Assembly: GCA_905250075.1 (NCBI GenBank)
Contig: CAJNOP010000028.1
Location: 1,406,244-1,470,243 of the forward strand
Reading direction: 5' to 3'
DNA from: Rotaria sp. Silwood1
Lineage: Eukaryota > Rotifera > Eurotatoria > Philodinida > Philodinidae
DNA: 64,000 nucleotides
Made by a program: the position numbers and the translations under genes. A model generated the notes under the pieces. The model ran no database searches. It had not been told where the DNA came from and saw only the letters and a program-made list of their open reading frames with translations. Below are positions 14,228-25,271 of the stretch, one piece after another (positions within the stretch are counted from its first letter, which is position 1; every line of letters starts with the position of its first letter).

Positions 14228-14803
14228 ATGCACAAGACTAAAACATCTACATATTCATTGACGAGTATACCTCGTTTTTATCTTGTTTTGTTATTATTAA
14301 TTGTTATTTTACTTGTTTATTGGTATTTTTCATCTGATTCAGTTTCTGAACAAGCATTTGCTGATATATCTCGTCTTCCACAATCATCTTTGTTTACTTA
14401 TTTAAATGTTTCTTCACAAATATATTTCAATGAAAGTCAAGGCATACTTTATGTACCACCTCGTGATTACTCTGCTCATTTTGTTTCGATGAAAAGCAAC
14501 GCTGTACGAGGCAATCATCGACATAAAGACAATGAAAACAGTATTTCAGATGAAGTACTTATTTTACTTCAAGGTCAGTATCAATTTCGTATTAGTGATG
14601 ATGATACAAACAAATATGAAGATCATCAATATGATATATCTAAAATGGGTATTGTTGCTCTTAAATTTTCAGCTAATAAATGTCATGCATTAAAAAATAT
14701 TGGAAAACAAACAAATTGGTTTGTTAGTTATTATATTAAATTAAAAGATATTACAACAGTATCTGTTGATAGACAAGGTTGTAAAACAATGATATTAACT
14801 TAA
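14228..14803 (+). CDS. Single-pass membrane protein with cupin domain
   Basis: Intronless, 191 aa. A short basic N terminus is followed by one transmembrane segment (residues 17-34, YLVLLLLIVILLVYWYF) and then a cupin-type beta-barrel. Cupin motif 1 is visible as H97-x-H99, E109 and G116 (GNHRHK... EVLILLQG); motif 2 as H153-xxx-N157. These His/Glu residues usually bind a metal. The short single-domain layout resembles sugar-epimerase/isomerase-like cupins, but substrate and activity are unknown. The topology implies a type II protein with the cupin in the lumen or outside. Its stop is 8 bp from the stop of the convergent racemase gene. Lack of introns and a prokaryote-like fold make horizontal origin possible, though the added anchor and host-like composition mean it is well integrated. 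Confidence 0.75.
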   Translation: MHKTKTSTYSLTSIPRFYLVLLLLIVILLVYWYFSSDSVSEQAFADISRLPQSSLFTYLNVSSQIYFNESQGILYVPPRDYSAHFVSMKSNAVRGNHRHKDNENSISDEVLILLQGQYQFRISDDDTNKYEDHQYDISKMGIVALKFSANKCHALKNIGKQTNWFVSYYIKLKDITTVSVDRQGCKTMILT

Positions 14804-14811
14804 ATAAGTTA

Positions 14812-15858
14812 TCAATTATTTTTATTGACTTTTGCTGGTAAAAGTGATTCAATATCATATCGACCAAGTTGATAATCAACAGCTAATTGAACCTATTTAT
14901 CAAATGAATAAAAAAAACAAAAGTTAAGAAGATGAAACACAAATAAGTATTTTTGTTAGTTACATGTAATTGTGTTGAATCGAATAAAGGTATTTGAGGA
15001 AGGTCACTTTGTTTAACAAGTTGAGGAATTTCTAAAACCAAAAAAATATTTAAAATAAATCTTATTGTAATAATGAAGTAGTCATTTTACCAGTACAACC
15101 AAGAATAATTCCTTCAACTTGTTGTTCATCATATAAACGTTGCATACATTTTACATAAAAATTTTTCGATTCTTCAGTAAATATATTATTTGATAATTCA
15201 TCAACAATTATTTGATGTAAACGTTCAATCTCATCTTTATGTGGAAATACAATGTTTAAATCATGTTCAATCAAACGTTCAACAACACAACTATTTGATA
15301 CCATGGCAAATTTTGATCCAAAAAAGCCAATCTAGAAATAATTAAATAGATTTCAATGTTATATAAAACTTTTTTTTAATTTGTACTTTTTTAAAATTTT
15401 TTTGTTTAATTGAAAATGCTACAGCATCACTTATGTGTAGAAGAACAAGTTTAGGATAATATTCTATAATTCGTGGTACAGCAACATGACCTTAAATCAT
15501 AATTTGTTGATTAAGAAAAATGCTGAGAAAGTATTTACCAGTATTTGAACAAATAAGTAAAAAATCGATACCACTTTTGACTAATTGATGAACACCTCCA
15601 AGAAGAAATTCAGCTACTTCAGATAATTGATTTTTATTTAGTAAATCAATATATTGAAAAATATCAAGTGAAACAATATGAATACGACTACCATGGCCAG
15701 GTAAAAATTTACCAACTAATTGATTCATTTGATTATAATACTTTTGAAAAAATAAAATATTAAAAATGAATATTAAATCAATAACTTACATCAACTGTTG
15801 AAACATAAGCTAAACCTCCTAAAAGGCCACATACACGTTGTTTTACTTGTGTATCCAT
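14812..15858 (-). CDS. Aspartate/glutamate racemase family protein
   Basis: Six exons (15790-15858, 15539-15740, 15387-15490, 15091-15331, 14964-15031, 14812-14892) join in frame to 254 aa, about the usual family length. Family landmarks are complete: the N-terminal GGLAYVSTVDYYNQMN segment, first catalytic Cys87 in LLICSNTGH, and second catalytic Cys204 in IILGCTEIP (the codon for E is split by an intron). Such enzymes interconvert L- and D-aspartate or glutamate, or act on related compounds, by two-Cys acid/base catalysis without PLP. There is no signal peptide, so it should be cytosolic. The family is mostly bacterial. Five short typical host introns show that, if acquired by transfer, it has long been established. 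The exact substrate cannot be read from sequence. Confidence 0.88.
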
Positions 15859-16463
15859 TTTTCATCTGTAAGTATGTCAAAGACAATGAAAAGGACGTTA
15901 TCACTTTTTACTTTTTATCAGGTTATGAAGAACAGAAGAGCCTTGTCATAATATGTCAGCAAATACTATTTATTTGTGGATATACAATATTCAAGATTTC
16001 AATTTTGAAGTATGACTTTAAAAAAAACTTTCTTTGAGAAGAATTTTCATGCGTTATACATCTGGAGAAAATGATATAGCTTTATATTTTCAAATATACA
16101 AATACGATAAAGATTCGAATATTAATTTCATTGCTAATGTGTCTGTCAACAAGCACAAAAGTCGATTTTAAAAGCAAGCGTTAAAATAAGATCATACAAA
16201 GAAATTGAAACGTCTCAAAAAAATTAAACTGAATTCATAGTTGAAAAGAACTATGGAATAAATCTGTGTAAAAAACACTTGATGATTTTTCTTCATACTT
16301 TTTTTCTCGTTAATATTCTCGTATGAAAATTAAAAAAACAAGAATGAAAAAAAAATACTATCTATAATATGGTACAAATAAATATTCACATTTTTATTTA
16401 TACTTTTTTTTACAATTAACTAACGGCCCTTTGCTTTTCTAACGCAAATATAGATCGAAAACC
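15859..16463. other. Divergent intergenic spacer
   Basis: 600 bp between the racemase start (-) and the U-box gene start (+). AT-rich with no coding frame of note; probably contains both promoters. Confidence 0.4.
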
Positions 16464-17592
16464 ATGAAGAAAACATCAAGTTCTCCCATATTAACACAAG
16501 ATCATGACTTCATTTGTCCAATTACACTGAATGTTTGTCGAGATCCTGTTTTTGCTTCAAATAGTTATGTTTACGAGCGAACTGCTATTATTCAATGGAT
16601 TGAACAACAAGGAACTAGTCCTTTAACACGACAACCTCTGAATGTTAATGATCTTCGTTCAGAAGACCAAATTAAACAATTACGTCAACCTTATGAAACT
16701 AACTCTGTAAGATATTTATGCAAAAACAGTACAATATCATTACCATCTATATCAATGGGTCAATTAGAAATACATACTAACCAATCAACATCTCGCAAAC
16801 GATACTGTAATGTCAAACGTATATTACTGACGATTATGGCTACTATTCTGACTGCCAGTCCTCTCATAGCTGCAACAGTAGTCATATTCGTTATTCTTCG
16901 ATCTAATCCTATCTCTGAAAGTAAGATATGGTCTGATCAACAATATTTTCATAAGAAAAAAAGTTTTATTATATTTTTACAGCTTCATAGATATTTAAAT
17001 AATAATTTTTTGTTTATGTTGATTTGACCTTATATAAAGTCAAATCATATTCATCTGTAGTATATAAGATCATTTTTGAATATCTATAAAACAAAATTTC
17101 ATTAATCTTTTATTTTTATTAAATTTATTTCTAGTCTTTACTTCTACCGAATATGCTAATCATCATATTCAGTCTTTAGCAACTTATAAGTTATCAAATA
17201 ATTGTACTTTATCAAAGATTGTTCCACTGTTCTCTTGGACTAATATAAAAAGTTTTAATTGTACGTATTATTCGAAACTATATAAGACTGTTTCTACTCG
17301 AACAATTATCACTTTTTCTTTTCGACATAATTCATCCTATTGGTGTCTTGATGATGTGTCCGTTATAGATACGTCTTCAAACGTAGAACTGGTGACAAAT
17401 GGACATTTCGAAAATAATCCACCAGATGGATTTTTTCGCTATAACTCATATGGATATAGTTTCATATCATCAGTTTTAGCGTCTGTACATATTTATAGTA
17501 GCAAACGTTCGTTTTTTGATGGTGCTCTAGATCGATCTGATTACCTCTTAGACAAGTACTTGATACAAAAGTCGGACAACTATATCGTATAA
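16464..17592 (+). CDS. U-box / transmembrane / ectodomain fusion protein
   Basis: Two exons (16464-16920 and 17135-17592; phase-1 intron of 214 bp) encode 304 aa. Residues 13-85 form a U-box (DFICPITLNVCRDPV, then a WIEQQGTSPLTRQPL core), the E2-binding fold of ubiquitin ligases. A transmembrane segment follows at about 119-146. The second exon encodes a C-terminal region that should lie outside or in the lumen, with WCLDDVSVID and LVTNGHFENNPPDGFF. This pattern looks like the DDVSV/NGxFE module that I associate, from memory only, with many rotifer surface proteins. The U-box would be cytosolic. Catalytic role and partners are inferred. The start is the first ATG, with an in-frame U-box soon after. 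Confidence 0.72.
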
Positions 17593-18713
17593 CATTTTAG
17601 CTACAGAATCTCGGTGATTAACCAAATAGTGCTCAAGTTATAATAAGTTATTAACTAATTTTATTGATAATTGGTAGAAAAAATCTTCATAAATGATATC
17701 AAACAAAAATATTTTTCATATGTGTCTTTAGTTATTTTTTATATCATGTGTTTAGCAAGCTGAAATAAAATACACGTTTGATAAATAAAAAAAGATACTC
17801 TAAACGAAAAAGTATCTTCTTTTATGTAAATGAAGTTAGCGACTGATTCGATTTTTTCAAAACAATGAGCCCGTTAAGTGTGCCAGACAGAGTTCGGAGA
17901 GATCTATCGAATGGTATGTTTGGATTTAAGGAAAAGATAAAAACAACATGATATGAATAAAAATTTTTTTCATCAAAGCGATAAATATAAAAAATTGATA
18001 TTCTCTTGAAATATTCGATTCAGAGCTAGTGTCATTTTTAAAATTTACATCCTTCGATCCAGCTCGACGAGCTCCATCTGATAGTGTTAATAACATCGTA
18101 TTCAATAAGACTCATCAAACCTTCAGTTTTCTGAAACGCATCAAAAAAAGATTCTACAAGGCATATCATCTGACGATTCATTATACGACTTGTATAACAT
18201 GCAAAAATGTTTGTATTTAGTTCACTTTCACGTGCGCTATCGATTGATATTCATTTTTCAACCACCAAAACGAAACTTGAATATATACGTCATGTTGGAA
18301 TGTGTCCTCATAAAACTTATCCTACACCATGTGTCATGAACAAAGCACGCAACATCCGATACATCTCGATCAGTTCTAATGAGTGATGCACAATGTATTG
18401 TATTATGCAATACTTTAAGAATGCTAGAGTCTCTGAAACCAATTAGGTATAAGGCCGGCATCCCATATTTCATTTCCAAACTCCCTTTGCATTTTGTAGC
18501 AAAGTTCAACTATACCTTAATCAATACGCGTCACTTGTTTCTATCGATTAATGAATTGCTTATTCAAAATAGCTGCACTTTCTCGAAGCTAGGATCTCTA
18601 AGACCCATTTACGTAAGACTCGGATTGAGTATTTGATATGCCGATTTAGTTTACAACGTGTGCCAATGACGAAATATACGCTCAGATGCAAAGAGCCGTA
18701 CGAAAAACATAAA

Positions 18714-18872
18714 AGATCTTACTGACAATCGAATATTGTAAGACTGATACTGTTAGATCTTATGAAGACGTACGAGTATCTAATTGTAAGAGTTAATATC
18801 TTGTAAGATTCCTGTTTCAAGGTTCTCACAAAGTCTGATGATCAGAATCTTCTAAGATCGTATATGATCTTA
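18714..18872. repeat. Cluster of AAGATCTTA-like inverted words
   Basis: AGATCTTA-type words occur at about 18714 and 18754, and a 7-bp-arm hairpin TAAGATC-GTATAT-GATCTTA lies at 18853-18872, with several GTAAGAT/GTAAGAC copies between. The arrangement suggests a decayed transposon end or small satellite. No full terminal inverted repeats or target duplications were found. Confidence 0.35.
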
Positions 18873-19890
18873 TACGACCATAATTTATGCTTCCTTGCTG
18901 AAAACAGTTTTTTTTAAAAGGTATTTTTATGTTTTAGCATTTAACTATCATCTGGTATCCTGAATTTTTTCTACTTAACCGAATTCGATGAAACATAGTG
19001 TAAACTGACTAGATAACGTTATGAAGCATGTGGTTAAATTATAACTAAGAAAGCATGTGACCATATGAAGGTTAAAAAATTTTTGTTATTGTTGCATTTT
19101 AATAAAACATCGCTATTATAATTACTGAAACATTTATTTATTTCATTACTAATACGCGTAATTTTTGTGATACAACAAAAAACATTTTTTTTATACAAAG
19201 ACTAATACAACAAAAGTTACATGTTATATTTGTCCTGTTCTCTTGTTGTGTTGTGCGAAAATAAGCACATCGACGATAAGTTGAAATAACTTTGAGATGC
19301 AAGCTACAAGTTGTGGTTTTTCAGAACTTTCTGTGCTACTAATGCTCTTTTCAATATGTTTCTTCCTCTGATTAGTTATCACCAAAGCACTTTTTACCAT
19401 TTTCAACGACCACAATTATCAACGAGTACAGTAATAATGGACGACATATATTTTAATGCACTAATATTAGAATGAGAGAAGCATTTGTAGTAAATGAAAG
19501 AATTGAATAAGGATATATTTAAAAAATGCAAAAATATCCTTACCCAGTTTCTCTTTTACTTGCCATCGATTCCATAGAATTTTATTTTCAGATCAGAAGA
19601 TAATCCCATTGTTGAGGATTGATGCAAATATAACAAGTGAATTTAATCATTTGCCAAGTACTGAACTACCATAGTATGTGAGACATACCTGATGGGTACA
19701 GATTCTGAAGTAAAGGAAAATAAACAAAAATTTTTAGAATCCAAATTGTGGGATGAAAACTTTTCGTAGACTGAAGAAACTTTACATATTACACTTTTCA
19801 ATGTTCTCCATACGCCCGATCATCCATGCAAACTTGTAGGAACATCTGTTAGCTTCTAATATTTATTGAACATATTTAGAAAATTCTCAA

Positions 19891-19960
19891 GGTGGGTGTG
19901 GATTTGGACATATTTTATACCCACACCCACCCACTCCCACGTAAGCACCCACACAAAATT
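19891..19960. repeat. TGTGGG-like (telomere-type) interstitial hairpin tract
   Basis: GGTGGGTGTGG is followed within 25 bp by CCCACACCCACCC, then more CCCAC words. The G-rich and C-rich arms are inverted, so the tract can fold. The unit is close to TGTGGG, which I recall as the bdelloid telomere repeat. Confidence 0.5.
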
Positions 19961-20264
19961 TCTGAAAAACTTATATTTTTCGTGATTGAACATTAATGAA
20001 AATATCTATAAAAAATACGTGTAGCCTTAATTTCGTCGGTGGTAGATAGATGTATTGCTGCAATGGCAAAATCTTTAGACAAATACGTTCACATTATTCT
20101 CAGAGAACCTCATCTCTCAGAAAATGACAATCAATGTTTTTAAATATGTTTCACATCCACATCGATCATGCCATATCGTTCAAATGCATTTTCTTAGGCG
20201 ACTTTGAAAAGCACACGATGTGATCGACTAGACGTCAAACACCTGTCGATGTAACTGAATGTGT

Positions 20265-20422
20265 TCGTGTCAGAGTGAGCAAGTTTATGGATTTGGTATT
20301 GGTACGTGGAAGGATGTTTGGATGGGACTTGGCACTTGTACCCGTACTCACTCGTCAACATGCACATCGACACTTACTGCCACATACAGTCACAGCTCCA
20401 CACCCATACCCACAAAATGTTT
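20265..20422. repeat. Second degenerate TGTGGG-like tract
   Basis: G/T-rich words (GTGTTCGTGTCAGAGTG, GGATGGGACTTGG) pass into C/A-rich words (CAGTCACAGCTCCACACCC). The CAGTCACAGC core also occurs in the tract inside the MITE at 23.87 kb, so the two patches are related. Confidence 0.45.
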
Positions 20423-22674
20423 ATAAGAATACTTCCTAAGTTAACTCCTCAACAGTTATAAAGATTACCGTTGAGTATCTTCCAAAAACCTCAAAGGAGC
20501 CTCTCACGAATGGTACTTCAAAATTCATTGATCATCTTTGGATTAGCTTTGAACTATTAGAGGGACTACTCACTCTTAGATAGATGCAGAGAAGTTTTCT
20601 GAATCATCCTCGAGTAACAGTGAAAAATTAGCGATAGGTAGCTAATCAGTCTCGGTTCAGTCAGGTCATAGAACTGATCTGCACTAGAAGTCCAGTTTCG
20701 ATCAGAGAATGTGTTTGAACAGATCAGATCAATGAGGCAATGACGGATACCCATAACTTTTATATCCTGTCATTTGTTCTTTGAATCAAATTCTATCTGA
20801 GAGCATTTTGAACAGTTTCTCAGATTTGAACTAAAGCTGGTCTTGATTAAGTCTAATGTGAATCAAATGACTAATTGATATTGTCTTCTCTTTCTTCCTT
20901 TCAAATGACTTAGCGCAATAATTTGCCGATGTGCTAGACTCTCAACATTCATGTAATTATTCAATAGTCTAACAAGCGTCTAAAAACAGTGTTGTCGATT
21001 GTAGCCGATTGCATCATGTACATTGTAACCAAGATCATCATAACGATGGGTGAACATCCCATTGTACTAATATGTTTCATGGTCACTGCTTACCTGTTTA
21101 CGCTTGAAGAGAAAGTGATAATTGTTTATAAACAAATATGTAACTAATACAATCGTACAGTTGTGTGTTCATTTTATATATTCTTTGATACCCTACCAAA
21201 AAGAATTAACAAAACAGTATTTTTTTTTATTGGGGGCGAGAGAGAGAGGTAGTTTTTTGCTTGCATAGGGAGAGACGCCTACTTTCTGCTCTTACAGAAC
21301 GATATATTTATTTTTGACTGGCAAAGATATAACTTTATTTTTTGCTCGCTGCGAGAGATATTTTATTTTTAGCCTACAGAGAGTGATTTTTTTCTCATAG
21401 ACAAAAATATATTTCGTCGCAAATTTGAAGTAAAATCATGCATATTTTTTCTAGTGACGTCTTTCTACGTATATGAAGTCTTAAGCCATATATGCATTCC
21501 AATAATCATTTTCTCTTTGTCTTCTATTTTTATGTGTGTGTCGATAATCAAAAAAATCTTTTATTCAACAATCATGCAGTTATCGCATTTATTTTGCTGC
21601 TGGGCATTTTTCTTTATCCTTTTCAAATCAAAAGCGCGTAGCTTATCCATTGTCTCAACGAGGACAGCAAGAGACAGATAAAAATATATTGACGTGGTGA
21701 CTATCATCGGCAATGTAAATATAATAATGAATAGAAGAAAGCAATACCATGAAGAGGTAGCTGATGAAAGAGATAATTAAGACGAAACACGTTCACAAAA
21801 TAAAAAGTTGTTCATGTGTGACTAGAAAGAAAAATGAAAGAGGAGACGAAGCCGTTGATGAGAAATATCGCTAATGCATTAAAATAAAACATCGTATTTT
21901 TATTTATTTAATTTTGTTGTATTTTTTTTTTATTTTTATACAAGAAAAAAATAAAACAAAAATATAAATGATGTAAAAACCACAGTCAATAAAAATAATA
22001 AGAAGAAAAAAATGCAACATGAAAAAACAAATAAGTTAAACAAATGTTTAATCATATAATAAGGTCCAAATTAATGATATTTCATTATTTTTTTCACGCG
22101 TAATAATCTGAAAGAAAAAATTTTAGTGAAATTCAATCTTAAAATTTGTTTCAAATCAACTTAATCTAACTTGGCATATCTCTTGTGAAAATGTATTTAT
22201 ATTGAAAGCTGGTTTTTCTAGTTGTCTCTCAGTTGATCTTCTAGATGTTCTTTTTTACGGTAACAAAGTCAAATACGACAAACAGACATTGAAAAAAGAG
22301 ATGAGAATAAAATGGAACAAATCGATGACAACTTTAACATAAAGATATCAATGACGAACCACTACTATAACAAAAATATAGAGGATTGTACAATCAAAAT
22401 CTTTTACGTCTAAAAGACAAGTTTACAGGAATCATCCTATCATAAGTGCTATTTCATTCGATTTTGAAGTAAATTTGGAGCTTTTTGATATGTTAATTTT
22501 AGTATGAAAATTTTGGAGCCAAAAATATAAACCAATTGCATGAATTACTTCTGAATCTAATAACAAACGTGTGATTCATATACGATCTGACAGTATATCA
22601 TTATTGTGATTTTTTAATTTTATTCTATTTTAGATTATATTATGGCATTAAGTCAATCAATAGTAAGTATGAAT

Positions 22675-22855
22675 TATTTATTTTATTTTATTTTTTATTC
22701 ATGCTATTTTATTTATATTTGATTGTGCTTCATTGCATTTCTTCTGATTTTTATTTTAGTTCTTTTATTTTATTTTATTCCTATTTTTTTTCTTTCATTT
22801 TAATTGTATTTACTTGTCATTTTATTGTTTTCTTATTTTATTTTATCTTCATTTA
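22675..22855. repeat. TTTTA/TTTAT low-complexity tract
   Basis: About 180 bp dominated by TTTTATTTTATT words with interruptions; a simple-sequence tract without coding potential. Confidence 0.6.
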
Positions 22856-23481
22856 AATGCGATTGTTCAAGAAGTAAAGATGCTAATAAATTAAAATAAA
22901 CATGATTTAATGTAATAATCTGCAACTTATCGCACGAGAAGCAATGGGAAGATGATAAGGAGGAAATGAGGGGCAGACAAAGTACCATGCTCTGATATTA
23001 ATTCAAGAGAGGACTCCATCGAATTATACGTGCATCTGACAGTCGGCAACTCCTTATCGGGATCCTGTACCAAGGAATCCTATAGAATCTGACGAGATTC
23101 AAGTCTAGAATTCTTCGTCCCAGGTAGCACTGAAATAAATACGTGGTAAAAATATGGTATATTAAAAAGAAAATCGAATACTTTTTCCATTCTTATTTTT
23201 TTTCTTGTCGAGAGTTTCTGCAGTATCAGCACTAAAACCACAGTTCTCTCGTAATCGACAAGTATTCGGTTATTCTTGTGAAATATGGTTAAAACAATGA
23301 TAATCCTATGGTCATCAAATGCTCGGACGAAAATTGAAAATTGTGATCATGGACCATTTATTTCGTTGAGTAGAAGTCAAATCATTATCAGATATTCGTT
23401 AAATATTTTTTAATTTTTTTTAGGAATATATAGTTGAAGAAAAAGAACAATCAGAAGAAGCAAATATATGTATCCTCGTGT

Positions 23482-24230
23482 GTTTCAAGTAGTGCCCTGC
23501 GGTTCCGGTTCCCAAATCGAAAAAAAGCGGTTCCAATTTCGGTTCCCAAAATTTGTTTTAGGAACCGGTGTTTTTACATTGATATAGAAAATATTGAGTA
23601 AGATATTTTTTAATTTCTGTATTCCTTTTTTGAGATTGTTCATGCTTATTATTTCATAAAAAAGTTTGAAAAAATACGATGAAAGATGAAAGAATGAGAA
23701 ACCATACTATTATAAAATATGTTCACATGAAATTATTAATATTACAAAGTTTTAAAATAAATCGACTTCATCATTTTCTTCGGAATCATTAGGGTGTGGA
23801 TGTGGATGTGGGTGTGAGTAAGTGTTGGTGTGGGTATCAGTGGCTGCAGAAATACATGTAGTCTCACTCACAGTCACAGCAACACCCCACCCTTAAGTTC
23901 TTACTGCTTCCAATAGTTTATTTTAGGGGTAGCAATTGCTAACTATTGCATTGCTGGCGCGCCGCCTATGGTTTTAAATATAAGCATGAGAAATGCACAA
24001 AATGCATCACTACACAGGTCATAACCTGTGTCCACATATTATTATGTTGCAGTTGAATAATTTCTTAGCTATCATTAAAAAAGTTCAGTTCCAACGGTTC
24101 CGGTTCCGGTTCCATTCCCTTTTTTTTCACGGTTCCGGTTCCGGTTCCGGGTAATAGAAATTGAAAAAACCGGTTCCCGATTCGGTTCTCGGTTCCATTT
24201 TTTTTGGAACCGCAGGGCTCTAGTTTCAAG
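23482..24230. mobile_element. hAT-like non-autonomous MITE with target duplication
   Basis: The element spans 23490-24222 (733 bp). The left end TAGTGCCCTGCGGTTCC (23490-23506) and the reverse complement of the right end (24206-24222, TAGAGCCCTGCGGTTCC) match at 16 of 17 positions. It is flanked by a perfect 8-bp direct duplication, GTTTCAAG, at 23482-23489 and 24223-24230. An 8-bp duplication with TAGNG-type ends is diagnostic of the hAT superfamily. GGTTCC hexamers are clustered inside both ends (at least five near the right end), like transposase subterminal binding repeats. There is no transposase frame, so it must depend on an element elsewhere. A TGTGGG-like tract lies in the middle. 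Confidence 0.9.
23793..23895. repeat. TGTGGG-like interstitial tract inside the MITE
   Basis: GGTGTGGATGTGGATGTGGG and further TGTGGG/TGTGAG words on the left are followed by a C-rich counterpart (CAGTCACAGCAACACCCCAC) on the right, an inverted pair about 100 bp across. It shares the CAGTCACAGC core with the tract at 20.38 kb. Confidence 0.6.
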
Positions 24231-24842
24231 ATAGATTTTCTTAAACAAGAGAACTTGAATTTCGCTCAAACATATTTTTTCTACATTTTCTGATGTTATT
24301 TAACAGTTTTTCGTCAGAACTAATAATATTTTTGAAACTAGCTTTAAAAACGCCAATCACCTTGGATTCTCCTCAGACCTTTAATCAGAGATATTATTGT
24401 CTCCTAGTTTTCAAGACATTTTTAATTAAATTGATTTCTTTGCTTAGATCCTGCAGAAAAAAAGCCGATAAAAAAAATGAAACATTCACGAACAGACTGA
24501 ATTTTTTATGCGGATTTCAAACATGTTTTGAGTTTTGATTCATCTTTTATCTTTTCTGATTGCAATCTGTTAAATAAAATTAAGCATATAGTTTTGTTGC
24601 TCTTTGGTCGTCATTATCATTTCGAATAATATTTAGGTCATTATTCACCAATACCTTAATCGTTTGCGCTGATCTTTTTTACTTACGATAGACTACAGGA
24701 TAAATAGTCGATTGACATATTCTTCTGGGTTGAAAATATTTCGACATGGAGTATTTTCAAGAAACACGAGTCTGAATTATTCAGAAGTAGCTTTATTTTA
24801 TTAAAAAAAATGGTTTATCGTTAAATTCTACATTATTAATTA

Positions 24843-25271
24843 GCTCATTTTAAACATGATAAACAGTGCTTATTAGATGCAACAAATAATTATTCTCCGA
24901 AAACAATTTGTATTCAATATGTGGGTATACTTCAATGTCAAAGTGTGACTACTATTGACGATAGATTCCATATACATTCAGATGATCAAATAAAAACTTG
25001 TCTTTGTATCAATAAATATGAAATATGACGATTATTTGATTTAAAAAAAAACTATTGATTCACATTTATCATTCGTTGATTTTTTTATATATTCATGTAT
25101 GAACTTTGATTTGATCTTATTTTTTCTTTCAACTAACAATAAAAGAATTAATTGATGATAGAATACCATTTATATAAGATCAACATGTATATAAGACATC
25201 ATTGAGTAATATTGAACATTTACTTGCTAATCGCAAAGCTTATCATATTTATTATATTATAAATAATTTAT
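24843..25271 (+). pseudogene. Decayed coding relic, family unknown
   Basis: From 24844, after a possible acceptor AG, the + strand reads about 60 protein-like residues including HDKQCLLDATNNYSPKTICI and LQCQSVTTIDDRFHIHSDDQ, ending at TGA near 25026. A second block after 25145 reads LIDDRIPFI, then an in-frame TAA, then DQHVYKTSLSNIEHLLANRK up to TGA at about 25271. Amino-acid composition is protein-like but stops interrupt it, so a broken gene is the best reading. I do not recognise the family. Chance open frames in AT-rich DNA remain possible. Confidence 0.35.

Larger units (their letters stand above)
17593..22600. other. Gene-poor 5-kb stretch with dispersed repeats
   Basis: No intact gene recognised. 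It holds a group of GATCTTA/TAAGATC words (18.7-18.9 kb), TGTGGG-like tracts (19.9 and 20.3-20.4 kb) and AT-rich sequence. A 380-bp stretch at 18258-18636 is unusually free of stops but unrecognisable. Confidence 0.45.

Noticed and set aside
18258-18636. Long frames on both strands (about 83-85 aa each) in the same place
   Set aside because: Opposite-strand frames overlap, neither has recognisable motifs or splice context, and the + frame is interrupted by a TGA. Probably a chance stop-poor patch or very old relic.
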